Notes: generated by a model not told the origin, from the letters alone. A stretch of 64,000 nt of DNA from Watersipora subatra (GCF_963576615.1 NC_088717.1:50383026-50447025), one strand, 5' to 3'. Numbered from the stretch's first letter, positions 47,419 through 59,925 are shown. Numbers and translations: made by a program.

Positions 47419-47898
47419 CAGTAGACGCTCCTGTAAAATAAAGCTCCTTTAACATAAGTTCCACATAGCGTAAAAAATTTATGTAAAGTTTTTGCTTCGG
47501 AGTACATAAAAAATTTCATATAAGATAAAGCATCAAGTCGGCGCAAGTCATTAAGTTTGGTTTGCATATAGACAATCTCACATTTAATTTCAAAAACATC
47601 GTTGTTTCTTTTGCCGCATTTGGGAGGGATAAGGATGTTTAAGAGAATCTCTATTGTATGCATTAGTATCCCCTCAGTCTAGTGTGCCGTGAGAGATCAT
47701 CAGGTGTGCAGATAAAGCAAAGAGAACATGCAGCTGCACAATTATTCAGAAATACCTTAGAGGCGGTCGTTTAGTGTTAGAGTGTCGATTTATTAAGCTG
47801 AATGTCACAAGTTGAAGTACTATTGAAAGCGATGGTTTATTCTAAACTCTAACCCTGGGTTCAGACAAACAGGCAGACACCGATTATATTATGGTAGG
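47419..47898 (+). repeat. Composite repeat R1, copy with a single 107-bp unit and tRNA-like tail
   Basis: Head CAGTAGACGCTCCTGTAA, one unit (about 47640-47735), then the tRNA-like tail (TTAGTGTTAGAGTGTCG, CAAGTTGAAGTAC) and a tail with GACAAACAGGCAGACACCG. Confidence 0.75.
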
Positions 47899-48246
47899 AA
47901 TATATTTTTTGTATTTAAAAATGTGATTGCACCATTGAAGTCACTTGAACAACATTAAAACCAGTAGGCTATAAGGCTAAGACATCAGCTACAATTTGAT
48001 GTTATTTTTGTCTTTGTAGATTAACCCCGTCCAGAGATATGAGTTTGAATGAGATCATTTTTTGGAATGCTTAGATTTGAGAAGGTGGTTTTATTGTGAC
48101 GTATGTAGTGAGCGTATATGGAAAGAGTTTGTGAGTGAGAAATATACGATCTCTTCTTTAGATATTATCAGCACAAAACTTTTCTATAGATTATAATAAA
48201 TTTTATTGCTTGCAAACGTTTTATTGACAAACTAAAGAATTTAAAA

Positions 48247-51200
48247 ATGGCTTCAAGTTCGAGCGAAAGTGACTCAGAGTTTTTTGAGCATCAGCTGGTT
48301 AAAGATTGGAGCAGAGAGTTTATGGCTAAAACTGACAGGTGTCAGCAGCGTTATGCTGCAGAGAAAAATAGGAGAATAGAGGTAAAGCTATCTTTAACTT
48401 TGAGTCTCCTATACATATACTCAAATAAAGGTAATACTTTTATAGTCATGAATACATATACTAATTATTAAAATGATAAATTTTTGCTACTGTCAATCAT
48501 TGTTTCATAACTTTTTTATTGTTTCACCTAGCTTTATTATTTGCTTCAAATTTTCTCTAGCTGTTTTAGCTAGTACATTAGATTCATGATTAGAAATTAT
48601 GCTCACTTCTCACGGTGGTATTGTTAGTGGACACTTCTGCTAAAGTGAGATATTAATAAATGTGAAGCATCTATGCAATAGGTGACAGGAAACTGTTTAT
48701 GGACAGAAAAGCACAAAATCGGACAGACAAAGTATGCAAAGATAATACTGATACAATAGTGGGAAGATAACTCTAAATATCTCTCTTTTTTCCGACAAAC
48801 ATGAACATTGAAAGGGTAACAATTACATGAGACATATTACATAATATTGTTTGGAATATGATTGTCATAATAACATCAACATGATTACGTCGACCTACAA
48901 AAGTTACAGAACCTTGAGTGCTGGCATCTGAACCAGGATGATGACACCACGCTGTTGGATTCATAAGTCCAGCTTCACAGGCTGCCTAACCATCAGACCA
49001 GACCTCGATATATAATGTCAGTAATGCTTGTCGGTAAAACGGTAAACCTCAATATATAATGCTTGGTGGTGATTCAACATCGCCAATTATATCTTCGATC
49101 AGTCATATGTCGACTTAAGAGCACTAGTAACAGCCCATCCCGCATCTTAGTATCACTAAATGAGTGGTTTAGATGGCACCACTAATACCCCTTATTAGCA
49201 GGTATTATTAGTACCACTGACGATGTGGTTTTATTAGCATCACTCATACAGAGATATTTATCTTGATGATTTATTATAAAATATCTAAAATGCAGCAACA
49301 TAATTATGGCATTGTTTAAAACCGCTCAAGCAGTAGTATTAGTTTAGTAGCACTTGTGGTGTGGTAGCAATTAAAAGCGGGAGTTGTGCACTCGTTGCAT
49401 CATACAATTCAGCCGATTCGGCCCAAATCAAGCCCCGTACTGGCTTGGCAGTCACTGTGGATATTCTATGACTATAGCAATTTAATAGGCTTGTCATTTT
49501 ATGATGTCATTTCATGGTGCTAATTAATACCACTACATGAGTGGTTTTAAAATGACTACTCTCATATCACTGGACAAGCCATATTATTCATAGCGCTTTA
49601 TAAGTGGTGTTACTGTGGGGATACGCTGGTTTGAAACCCTTCATTTTGCTAACCTAGAATTGTAGCATAATCCTTTCCATGGTTTACTTGCTGCCAAATG
49701 TGCCGTGACCCTGTTTTACTAGAAATGTTAATTTTGTCTGCAGCTATTTTATATAAGAAGGGTTTCTGGTATGGATTGATGACACTGATGTAAACCGGAT
49801 GGAGCAGGTGCTTGGTCATACCATTGATTGTTTTTAACTTTTAATGGTACCACCTCAGAGTTTGCTTATGAAATGTAAAACATAATTTATATTTGTGGTT
49901 TCAAAATCATGTTACTTGCATAGGTTTGTGCAAAGAACTAGAACTATCATTGACTTAAATATATCTAATAGACATGTGTTTTGTGAGTAGTATAAAAAGC
50001 GGAGAGTAAATCAACATTTTTATAGAAAATCTTTAAAATGTCGATACCTGATCACTATACAGAAAATGCATGTACTTTTAGGTTAGTTGAAGAGAATGAG
50101 AGGAATAAAGAGGAAATTAGGTAAGATGTTTACTGAACAGGGCAGTGTTACTGACCCACGACAGGGTTACCAACCTCTTCTTAAAGAAGGTCTCCCATGA
50201 TGAGTAGCATTTATTGTATTTTTTATTATTTCCCATTTCTTGGTTAGTAGTATTACTATTAGCCACTATAAGTATATTTTACACATTCAGGCGTAACCGT
50301 GTAACCAATCGGATTAAAGCAAAAGTAGTTTCGTTTTAGAATTGACTAAATCAGTAAAATGTAACAAAATGCTTCGCAAATGATTCAAAGGAAGAGCGGC
50401 AAAACATGAAATTTTCAGCCAATCACAAAGCTTGACACAAAATTGATTGACCGGGAGTCACAAGCTGTCCTATGCTGATTGCTCAATTCTTAAAACACTG
50501 AATTCTGATTGTTTACTACTACTCGATCACCTTTTAATGACTGGTATTCAGTTGAAAGTGAACAGTACCTTTTTCAAGCTTTGTTTGCTCATCATTGGTA
50601 TGTCAAAATTTGGTACTTGCAGAAGGCTTTTGTAAACATGCTTAAATGGATGGATCCTATCACAGTCTAAGCAACGAGGTTAAAAGATTGACAAACGCAA
50701 GAGCTTTATCTGCTCTTTGATTGTGCCGCATGCTTTGATTGAACATACAAAGAACGTTCAAAGACTTCTTTTTGAAGAAATTTATTTATATACAGTATCG
50801 GTACTAAAACGGGTACACCTGCTTCAATTATAGCTTTAAGTCTACCAGACTTCATTGGAGACTTACAAACATTTTGAGAGGAAACAAAGTTTATGTTTGG
50901 TTGAACTCCAGTTTATATCCAGAATTGACTGCCTTTATGAGTGGCTTTATTGTTGTGGAGATGACTTTTACATAAATTGTTTTGTTAGAAAGTTGCAGTG
51001 GTCATCAATCAAAGTTTGGCAGCTGTTTTCAGAAACAACAGAATATGTCAGAAAGAGATATGTGACAGTATGAAGTATTTAGCACTTTTATCTTCTTGTT
51101 ATTAGCAAATAGCAAATTAATTATGGTATAAAAACTTTAGGGAAGAATTGGAATTTTTCAGTTTTTTGCTTAAAGAGTTGAACCTTAAAGCGCAGGTGCA

Positions 51201-51378
51201 TGAATGGAAAGAGAACAGCAAAACTCAAGCTGAAATCATTGAGGAAAGAGATCAAGAAGTGCACCGAGTGATTGAGAGCAACAGAGTATTGTCGAATGCT
51301 GTACACGAGCTTAGAGAGATGGCTACAAATATGGTAAAAAAATGCGATGATCTCTCCTCTCACCTAGTACATAGCTGA
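48247..51378 (+). CDS. Gene B: small three-exon coiled-coil protein
   Basis: Exon 1 48247-48381 starts ATG (context AAAATGG) and encodes MASSSSESDSEFFEHQLV... to RRIE, ending in phase 0 at AG|GTAAAG. Exon 2 50026-50120 (acceptor TTTATAG) reads KIFKMSIPDHYTEN... NKEEI and ends in phase 2 at AG|GTAAGA. Exon 3 51141-51378 (acceptor CTTTAG) restores the frame and ends HLVHS with TGA. The product is about 155 residues: acidic Ser-rich head, then charged helix with heptad character (NSKTQAEIIEERDQEVHR), likely a coiled coil. An alternative start is the ATG in exon 2, at the position matching the start of the 27559 copy. No known family is recognised. Parts of it are duplicated at 2112, 27559 and 43583. 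Confidence 0.65.
48382..50025 (+). other. Gene B intron 1, with a tRNA-like SINE fragment on the minus strand
   Basis: On the minus strand 49005-48895 reads GTCTGATGGTTAGGCAGCC and CCTGGTTCAGATGCCAGCA, A- and B-box-like. 49650-50025 matches the sequence upstream of 27559. Confidence 0.55.
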
Positions 51379-51534
51379 AAAACAAGTTAAAATTTATATC
51401 GGTTGGTTTGAGGGTTTTCATACCATTACTCAAGATCGCTAAGGAAAGATAACTTCACGTAGTGATTATCTGCTCTTATTGGAATATTTAATAGAGTGAT
51501 TTTTACTAACTCTTGTAGTTTAAGTTTCCTTTAA

Positions 51535-51605
51535 TGCACGCACACACGCGCGCACATGCGCGATGTGTGCGTGTGTGCGTGCGTGTGTGCGTGCGTGCGC
51601 TTGTC
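51535..51605. repeat. (CA/TG)n microsatellite, partly palindromic
   Basis: CGCACACACGCGCGCACATG followed by TGTGTGCGTG repeats, so the two halves can pair. Confidence 0.9.
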
Positions 51606-51771
51606 CATTCATGATATACATTCTCATTTATACTGACATCGGCACTCTTGTGCGTGTCATCCTAACATTACATTATAAGCACTGCCTATAGCGCTTATTA
51701 AAGCTGATAAGCTGGCAGTGTCTCTAGCTAGCCATAGAGTATTCAGATCTATAGAGATAACCAGTCTAACA

Positions 51772-52510
51772 AGATCGAGGTGTATGTACAGTGTAGAACG
51801 GCAGCACAATTGTGTGACAGTTTGATTTGGTGTAAATACAACTGACAGTTGACTATTACTAAATGGTGAATAGAAGATGAAGTGTAGAATGCAAACATAC
51901 AGCATTCGTTTTGGTGATAGTGTCGACAACAATCGATCTTCCTTGATTTGTAATAAAAGGATGCAAGCGGAATTGATGATATGCTCATCAGCATTTGAGT
52001 TGAAAATACTAAAACAAGAGAATGGGACTGTTAGACTCTGTGAAATCTAAAAATGTTGCTGTGTGCGAAAGCTTGTGGTACATACCAATGATAATTGCTC
52101 CACAAGTGAGTTGTAAACTTTTAATGTTAGTTTTGAAAGCTTGCTAGCTGTCAGAAACAATTTGCTAACAAATTAGTTTTGACAGCAAGTTTTTGAGAGC
52201 TTGTGTAGAAGTTGGCTAATCATTTATGTAAACATCTAGTCTAATATAACACAATGTTTGCTTAGTCACAACAAAGGAGTTGTCCTACCCCCGATGTTGT
52301 AAAGAACACTTCACAGTCTTTCTTTCAATTGCTATTACCAATTAAAAATGTCTGTAATTAAACCAAAAGTACAAATATATTATGAACGTAATGATGACAA
52401 CAAAAGTTCGAAAATCAGTTGACCTTATTTTGCCTTCGCCTTAGTCAAGAAAGTCAGATTTTAAGATTACATATGCTGCTTCAACCTTTTTTTTAATCAG
52501 TGAGGTGTCT
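51772..52510. repeat. Dispersed repeat R3 (copy 2)
   Basis: Partner of 11926-12660; here it lies about 400 bp after the last exon of gene B. Confidence 0.8.
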
Positions 52511-52678
52511 ACATTTCTATTGCAAAGCCATTACATTATATTATAGCAGTTGAAGCGATGGCATACACTTGAAGCAGCTGTTGTTTTATAATAGCATGCT
52601 ATGATGGCATTGATGGTCATGGTTAACTGGGCGTTTGCTTTTTACACTATTTTTTACACTTTTTACACTGCTTTTTGC

Positions 52679-52708
52679 ATTCTATTAATGCAATTGCATT
52701 AATAGAAT
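52679..52708. repeat. Perfect 30-bp palindrome
   Basis: ATTCTATTAATGCAA followed directly by its complement. It follows a TTTTTACACT direct triplet (52640-52670). Confidence 0.95.
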
Positions 52709-53749
52709 CCTGAGTACAGTTAGAAGATTTTACTGAAAAAATGCCTGATTTTACCCATAGAAAAAAACAAATGTTTTACACGGCTTTTTTAATAATGGCC
52801 TATTATTAACTCATTCGCTAGCAAATAAATCTTTTTGCTGAGACTTTAAAGTTAATTGCAACTGAATTAAAATTAAATTAAAGACGGTTACCGAAACAAT
52901 TGAATAATCGACAAACCAAATATTTAAGATTGGCGGGTATAAGTTGGCATAAAATTTGATCAAACTAATTAGCATAAAAGTTTATCTCATATGACGCCAT
53001 AAAAAATCCACAAATGTGTTGCGGAATGAGTTTGGACACCTTTTTTCATCTTCATTTGACTAATTGACAAGTTGATCTTGTTCCGAGACTGAAGAGTTAG
53101 CACCCTTGCTATAGCTTACACCATTATTATTACTATTAGAAATTAATACACAGTCATTACTATTATTGCTCAATAGATAATCATCAGATGTTTGTTCATC
53201 TACAATTTGTAAACCCTACGCAGCTGTAATGCGTCTTATCATCTCGAAAAAGAAATAGCTACTAAAAGTGTTTTTGCAAAGCCGAACTGAAGTGAGCGTG
53301 AAATGCAAATATGTTTTTTATTGGCTCAATGCAAACAGATGATCGTTTCCTTTAAATCAGGCGGAGGTACAATAAACTAATTATATTATCTTAATACAGA
53401 GTAACAAAGCACTGATAAAACTTAATCGTACTCCAGGACACATTACCATCACGGCAACAACGACCAATAACAATTTATTTCATTGTCAACTTGATATTCA
53501 TTATTTTGTAGTTTATGATAGAATAGCATGTGGATGTTATAAATATAAAGAACTTGTAAATAAAGTTACTTGTTAGAGAATGTTTTCAGTCAAATTTTAG
53601 TAGAAGGTTCCGAAAAATAGCGATTCTAATAATAAAAAATTACCCATTTGCTCATTTTTACAAAAACCAATTATTATGCAAGAATGCTGGCGTACGTCAT
53701 GGCCAACCAGCGTTAGAAACCTAGCGCTTATTAACTAGCTTAGTGGAAT
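52709..53749. other. No supported gene
   Basis: AT-rich, no ORF or recognised repeat. Confidence 0.4.
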
Positions 53750-54142
53750 TTTCCATCGGCAATGTACCAGGCAACTTGACAATGGCTTGTCATTTGCTGG
53801 AGAGTTGCCTGCCATTTGAAGAGCATGTTCATGTAGAGCTGGATATGTGCCAGCCGGAAAGAAGTCATGATAAAACTCCAAGAGTCCGTGGCTGAGATGT
53901 TGTCGTTTGAGGCGTTTGTTAGCCTGCAAGTTAATGAGCTCTAACTCGGCTGCTACACTGCTAGGGTTGACAAAAAAAAATGGATCGGCAAATATCTTTA
54001 TCTTCTTTTCAGTTTCCTTAAACTGAAAACTCTTGCAAATTCAGCTGATAGATCTGAGACGATGTTGGCGTATTGCTCAGAGTTGACCTCAACGCATTGG
54101 CCATTCTGCTGACGCTTTGACAGAGTTTTGAAGTGAGCATAA
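53750..54142 (-). pseudogene. hAT transposase C-terminal part (left of the Harbinger insertion)
   Basis: On the minus strand one frame reads YAHFKTLSKRQQ and SDLSAEFARVFSLRKLK. After a frame change it reads IFADPFFFVNPSSVAAELEL and YHDFFPAGTYPALHEHALQM. Frame breaks show decay. The arrangement (DPF, then 'ElieLq.n..Lk', 'FyhdffP..yP.lr.hA') is that of GTF2IRD2/ZBED-like hAT transposases. It continues on the other side of Harbinger copy 1 at 58832-59747. Confidence 0.8.
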
Positions 54143-54270
54143 AGGTGTGGTCACACGAGCACCGAACCGACGTAGGATCGGTTCGGAGGATGTTTCGGTT
54201 CGGTTCGTGGCACATGTCACACGGCACCCGAAGTCCGAAGTCACTTCACTTCCTGTCTGATATTAATACA

Positions 54271-56530
54271 ATGGATGTCATCGATGAAGATATAGACATT
54301 ATTTTTGCATTTACTTGTTTGCTAGTTCACACCTACCTTTTTCTCAGACAAAGAGATAGGCATCAGACAGAGAGAGAACATTGGGTACATCCTATGAACG
54401 CGACTAGGCATGAAGACAGTGTCAGGTTGAGGATTGACAGGTTACGCAACTATCCTGATAGATTTCACTCTTACTTCAGAATGAGACCTAATGCTTTCAA
54501 TCACATTCTTCAGACAATTTATCATCGTATTCGAAAAAATGATACGAACATGAGGAAAGCGATTGATCCAAGAACAAGGTTGTACGTGATCCTTCATTAC
54601 CTTGCTACAGGCACAAATTACAACGTGATAGCCACCCACTATGCACTGGGCAGATCAACAGTCAGCGGAATTATTCAGGACACTTGTCAAGCTATTGTAG
54701 ATATAATGGATCCTATTTACCTCAAACCACCTACCTCTCTTTTGTTGAATGGCGCAATATCGCAGACAAGTAAGTGCAATTACTTGTTCAATGTCTATTA
54801 TAGACATTGAACGTAAGTTGTTGTTTTAACCTTTTTGCAGGCACCCGAACATTGTTTTAACCCTTTATCATCATAAATTGATTTCTTGTTTGCTTATTGC
54901 CGTTTTTGTTGACTTTTGGTTTCTGTTAGCAACAAAAAATAAGCCGTGTTAAAAAAACGCTCGTTTTTGCAATACTCAACGAACAATCTGAGAAACAGTT
55001 ATCTGAGGAATTGGCGTGAAACATTTTTATTTGTATTTACCTGTATCATAAAAACGTGATACACGTATACAATATCATAAATATTTCTGTATCAATGATT
55101 TTGTTTAAATCGATTTGTGAAAAGTCAATTTGCCCTGGCGGTCTCAAAAAACCCCAAAAACTCGCCTGTGGAATGGTTAACTAGGTAACTTTGACTAATA
55201 TATTAGTGATCCAATTATTGTTCGGAAACTGGAACGAGTTGATTACATCTTGGAGGAAGATTACAAGATTATATCTATTATGTTATATATAATCAGAAAA
55301 ACACCAGAAGGGCACTGGAGCTGTTAATCTTGATTTGCTTTTATGTATTTCTAGGTTTTATGAATCATGGGATTTCCCCAACTGTGTGGGTGCTATCGAT
55401 GGAAAGCACATCCTAATAAGATCACCTGATGAAAGTGGGTCTACATATTACAATTACAAAAAGACCTTTTCAATAAACCTGATGGCAGTAGCTGATGCTA
55501 CATACAAGTTCCTGATTGTGGACATTGGACAACAGGGATCCGCTAGTGATGGAGGTTAGTTTAAAGTGTTATGTTTTATGCAGGCAAAGACTAAAGTCAC
55601 GTATTTTTTTACGCACGTGTCTGCTAGTACCAGGGCCACCTCACCTCCATGCACAAAGTATGCATCCTAGCAACTTTATTTATGGATCTCCACTAAACAC
55701 AGATCACCAGAAATATGTAAACAAATGATATCTTATGTCTTCATTGCAGGTGTCTGGGATCATTCAAATTTTGGTAGCGCCTGGAGTGAGAATAGAGTCA
55801 ATACCCCTCCTCCAAACAACTTACCTGAAGTCAACCAAGAAACTGCTTATGTGATGGTAGGGGATGAAGCCTTTCCTCTCCAGGCAAGCCTGATGAGACC
55901 CTTCCCAGGTAATCCATATAAACAGTGGGTGTAAATAAGTTCAAGTATGGGCATCTTCTATTTATAACGAAGAAGGGGTAGAACCTAGCACCCATAAGCT
56001 GAAAATCTGCCATATATGCGGCCAAAGGCAATAGCTGGTGTTTGCAAAATCATTGCTCATTAATTAGTAATGCTGATTAAACATGATTATATATGTTTTA
56101 CTGTGCAGGTAGAGAGGCGAAGAATGACATGCGCAAAAGAAGATACAACTATCGGCTATCCCGTGCACGACCAGTCATTGAGAATGCATTCGGAATACTA
56201 TCCACCAGGTGAAGATTTCTCTATATTCCAATTTATGCACCACCCAAGAAGGTTACATGCATGGTGCATGCTACATGTATTCTTCACAACTACTTAATGA
56301 GTTTGAAAGACGATGAATATGTACCAGCTGGTTATGGGGACACCGCACTACAGAATGGTGAGATAGTTCAGGGATTATGGCGAGATGACAATCGGCTCGT
56401 CGGTGTAGACCCTCTTGCTGGTCGTAACTGGGCAGTAGCTGGTACTAGCACCAGACAGAAATATGTTGAATGGTTTTCGAATCAAGGTTTTCGGGAGTGG
56501 CAGGATCGACTTCTTATGAGAATAAACTGA
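54271..56530 (+). pseudogene. Harbinger transposase, four exons, inactivated
   Basis: Exons 54271-54769, 55355-55554, 55750-55908 and 56109-56530. Exon 1 has REHWVHPMNATR and a helix-turn-helix-like GRSTVSGIIQDTC. Exon 2 has FPNCVGAIDGKH (first catalytic Asp) and LIVDIGQQGSASDGG (second Asp). Exon 4 has RLSRARPVIENAFGIL (catalytic Glu). Junctions fit in phase 2, 1 and 1. Two lesions: near 54735 the frame that joins exon 2 (VEWRNIAD then K-F-Y-E) is offset from the upstream frame, and at 56210-56212 TGA replaces the Trp expected after STR. The rest of exon 4 is open to the TGA at 56528. The ATG at 54271 suits Harbinger better than the longer frame that begins in the terminal repeat. Confidence 0.9.
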
Positions 56531-56835
56531 TGTGGCTGATGCTACTAGGCAATCTATTACCTAATTATTAGACAATAATTGCTACTAGGCAATTTATTAT
56601 TATACATACAATACATTATCTACTGAAAGCCTAACAACTTCGTTTTTGTCTTGAGTTGAACATAGAATTTATTTCTTGAGTTTGAAATAAAATGAGGCAG
56701 ATTGTCAAAATAAAACTTGAGCATAGTGTAAATCTTAATGAAAATATTGAACTTAGTAAAGTTGCATTGGGCGGGATTGTGGTGTGCAGTGTACAGAAGA
56801 CAAAATAAAACTAACAAAAACCTAACTAGATATGG

Positions 56836-58573
56836 TTAGTATATTCCATTGCACCAAAACATAGTGCTACACGGGCTACAGATGATGAAATGTGCTGCCA
56901 TCCAAGTCTTGGTCAACACATTCATTAGATGATGCAAACTGAGGTAGGGGGGAAGCCGACTCCATTACTTCGAGGTAGGCTTTTTGGACTTTAATGTGGA
57001 AGATTCTACGACTAGGAGCATCCAGTAGCCTGTACTGCTCCTTCACCATGGTGCCAAATCTTTTAACACTATCATCAGTAGCAGTCTGACAAGTTTTCTA
57101 AAAGGATGTGGAGATGACAGACTTAATAAAACAGGTGAAAACAACACAAACTCAAACATCGGATTGCTAGTACCGAAAGTCTATGTGACAATAAAACTTC
57201 AATTAGTATTGCGATTGTGATAGGTAATGTCCGAGTGTAATTGTGGTGTTTTTTTATATAAACTAAGCCGCTGCTACTCTTGTTTCATGAGTAAATAATC
57301 TTCCAACATTCACACACTCACCCTGCTATCTAAGTAAGAATTGAAAGACTTTATGTTGTCCAGCAGAGAGGAAGCGATTGCGTCATCATTTGATCGCTTT
57401 CTTTTTCTTTGGGAAGATGGCGTCACTGGTGGCATAGTCGGGCTGGAAAGAGTGGTTCTCTCAAGCTCACCATCATCTGTGGAGGTAGATGGTGTCGGTG
57501 CTTCGATCTGCGTGTCGAGTTCAACAACAGAGATATTATTGGTCGAGGTATTTGAGGCTGTTCTATAAAATTCAGGAAGAAATTACAAACATGACAAAAT
57601 CATTTCTAGTCTGCTCATTTGCTAGTAACAATAGATTGACATTAGTTTTTCTTCTATTATTGCATAAGAACTAGACATTTCATAAGACGCAGGGCAAGGT
57701 TTGGGTAAAAAATAACACTTATACTTGTTATACAATGCAACCCAATAATAAATATGCATGAAATATTCTTACTCCGATTTCTTCATGTAGTCATCTAACC
57801 ATGCCATCTGGGACCATAGATACCACGTTGGCTCGGTTGATTTTGCAGAACCACTCTTCTCTTTGACCCGTTGCCTTTTCTTTGCCTTCTGGTACCTATC
57901 CCGCAGCGCCCCCAATACTTCGCAGCATAGTCTGCATCTAAAATATGGAAATATAACTGATAGGAACAAAAAACTTTGCATAACAATCATTAATTATGAC
58001 TACGCAGTAGATTTATCAGAAGATCGTTCAACTGCTCAAAACAAATGACTAGATACAAAGATTTTACCAACACGTCCCATCAACAAAATTATATTTTTTG
58101 TTAACGTATGAATGTTTTTCTATGCTGAGTACATAACAAACAAAAACAGCCTTTATCATAGTACCGTGGTTTTACATAAATAAATCAGTCAACTTTTCTT
58201 CATCAGGATGAGTATGACACATTACTTCTACATATCTACTTATATTCTATACGAAAAGAAACACACTCATTCTCCTACATTTATGCAACACTTAACTGCA
58301 ACATCTTACATTTATGCAACACAATCACAAGCAACATTGTGTCAGAGTGACGCCTGGCACAATACTTTTACAACATATCATATGACAATGGATGACGTTA
58401 TTTAATTATTTTACTTATTTACCAACGAATTCCAAATAGTTTTGGTCTCTCATTTCAATCGAAATGAGAGACCAAATATTGCGAACTACGCTATCTTTTT
58501 TACTATAGTCCGGGTGAGCCTTGTTGTAAATTGATCCGCGTTGTTTGATCAACGAAATAAAAAGATCGTCCAT
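56836..58573 (-). pseudogene. Harbinger MADF-type DNA-binding partner gene, copy 1 (frameshifted)
   Basis: Exon 1 starts at 58573 (MDDLFISLIKQ..., AHPDYSKKDSV, IWSLISIEMRDQNY), as in MADF domains. The second exon, DADYAAKYWG, should continue to LRDRYQKAKKRQR, but a G run is one base short (TTGGGGGCG), shifting the frame. Later exons encode QMAWLDDYMKKSE, a Ser/Thr-rich linker, SSQRKRKRSNDD (likely nuclear signal) and a helical C-terminus (KEQYRLLDAPSRRIFHIKV). In Harbinger elements this protein binds the transposase and carries it to the nucleus and DNA ends. Confidence 0.8.
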
Positions 58574-58831
58574 TTTAAATGGTTATTAAATGGTATAAGT
58601 GGTTTTAAATCGTTACTTTAAAATTTTGCTCACACGTGCGTAAGGAGAAATGTGACGCGTGCTCGCTAGAATTTTAACCAGCCAATAAGAGCAAGGGTTC
58701 AGCCACGAAATTTCGAGCAGTACCGAAGTGGTTCGTTTTGGCCAGAAATGTCTTCAGCCAAACTTTTTACAGCTGACAGCGACGTCGTTTTGCATCATTT
58801 AGTTCGGTTCGGTGCCCGTGTGACCACGGCT

Positions 58832-59747
58832 CAATTCTCCTCTCGGAATTGCTGCTCCAACAGCTCAAGCTTTGTCCTGAATGCAGTGATGTATCTTTAG
58901 AGTTGAGATATGTCCTGTTTCTTTCCCTGTAGCTGAAGGTTTACTACTGACATGTACTCTGTGATATCAGCTAGAAATGCCAATTTAGTGATCCAGAGTT
59001 GATCTTTGAACTCATCACACTCATGACCCTTGTTTCTCATGAATAAATCAATCTCTGGTAGCAGACTAAAACATTCGAAGTGTTTTAGCGCTGATGAGCC
59101 CCCTGGCTTTACAGTAATATGCTACATTTTTGTATTCACATTCTATCTCCTCAAGCATAATTTTAAATTGTCGATGGTTCAATGCTCGTGATCGAATAAA
59201 GTTAACCGTGGATACAACCAGACCCATAACATGATCCATTTTACAGTTTGGCCTGCTTCATGTAAGTTTTCTTGATGTATGACACAATCGTACACCACAA
59301 GGGAAACATCCCAGCAGTGAGATCTGAGCAAAAAACCTATTAGTCCAGTGTTTTTTTCTGCTATTACATGTGCTCCATCAGTACAAATGCCAGACATCTG
59401 CTCCAGTGGGAGGCTGAACTCAGCAAGTTATTTTAATAGACACTCATATACATCTTTTCCAGTTGTTGTGCTATGAACACTACTCATTGTTAGGAATTCA
59501 TCAGTAACGTTGAACTCATTATCAACACCTGTATCATATATGCAAGCTGAGAAGTGTCAGACAGATCTGTGCTCTCATCTAATGCTATGCTGAAATAAAC
59601 AAACTTCTTAATTTGAGCTTTCATTGTACGCTCAATGTCCTTACTCAGATTTTCCACTCTTCTTGCAATGGTATTTCTTGACAGAGCAACATTTTTTAAA
59701 TTGCTCTTTTTATCAGGGCAGAATTCATCCACAAACACTACCAGTGC
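58832..59747 (-). pseudogene. hAT transposase, catalytic-region part (right of the Harbinger insertion)
   Basis: Read from 59747 down: VVFVDEFCPDKKSNLKNVAL, NTIARRVENLSKDIE, FVYFSIALDESTDLSDTSQL (about 59600), MSGICTDGAHVIAEKNTGLI (about 59395-59340), VYDCVIHQENL, then PEIDLFMRNKGHECDEFKDQ and WITKLAFLADITEYMSVV. This is the GTF2IRD2/ZBED-type hAT order; the DESTD and TDGA aspartates are present. Stops and frameshifts interrupt it. An acceptor-like TTTTAG precedes GCACTGG at 59747, so an intron is likely upstream. The text stops exactly at the Harbinger end. Confidence 0.85.
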
Positions 59748-59901
59748 CTAAAAATAATAAAGCAAGGTTGGAATAATTGTAATTGATAGTTACTAAAATA
59801 TAATAACAATTAGTTTTGTATTTAGCTGTTAGTATTTGTTTCTTCTATGATATCTGACTGAGTTGCGCAAGTGCTTTGCTCTTCCTCACTAAGCATTTCA
59901 G

Positions 59902-59924
59902 CATTTTCATTGAAAATGCTGACT
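59902..59924. repeat. Short perfect hairpin
   Basis: CAGCATTTTC, loop ATT, GAAAATGCTG. It abuts the left end of the TA-flanked element at 59926. Confidence 0.9.
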
Positions 59925-59925
59925 A

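Larger units (their letters stand above)
54143..58831. mobile_element. PIF/Harbinger transposon copy 1 (4.7 kb), inserted in the hAT pseudogene
   Basis: Terminal inverted repeats AGGTGTGGTCACACGAGCAC (left) and the complement of AGCCGTGGTCACACGGGCAC (right), flanked by TAA (54140-54142) and CAA (58832-58834), fitting the 3-bp TWA target of Harbinger with one later change. It holds the usual two genes in convergent orientation: transposase (plus) and MADF-type DNA-binding protein (minus). Confidence 0.92.

Noticed and set aside
54133-54270. N-terminal extension of the Harbinger transposase reading through the terminal repeat
   Set aside because: The frame starts upstream of the element end; the ATG at 54271 gives the usual N-terminus of the family.
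58208-58405. 65-codon ORF present in both Harbinger copies
   Set aside because: It lies in an intron of the partner gene on the opposite strand and is conserved only because the copies are near identical.
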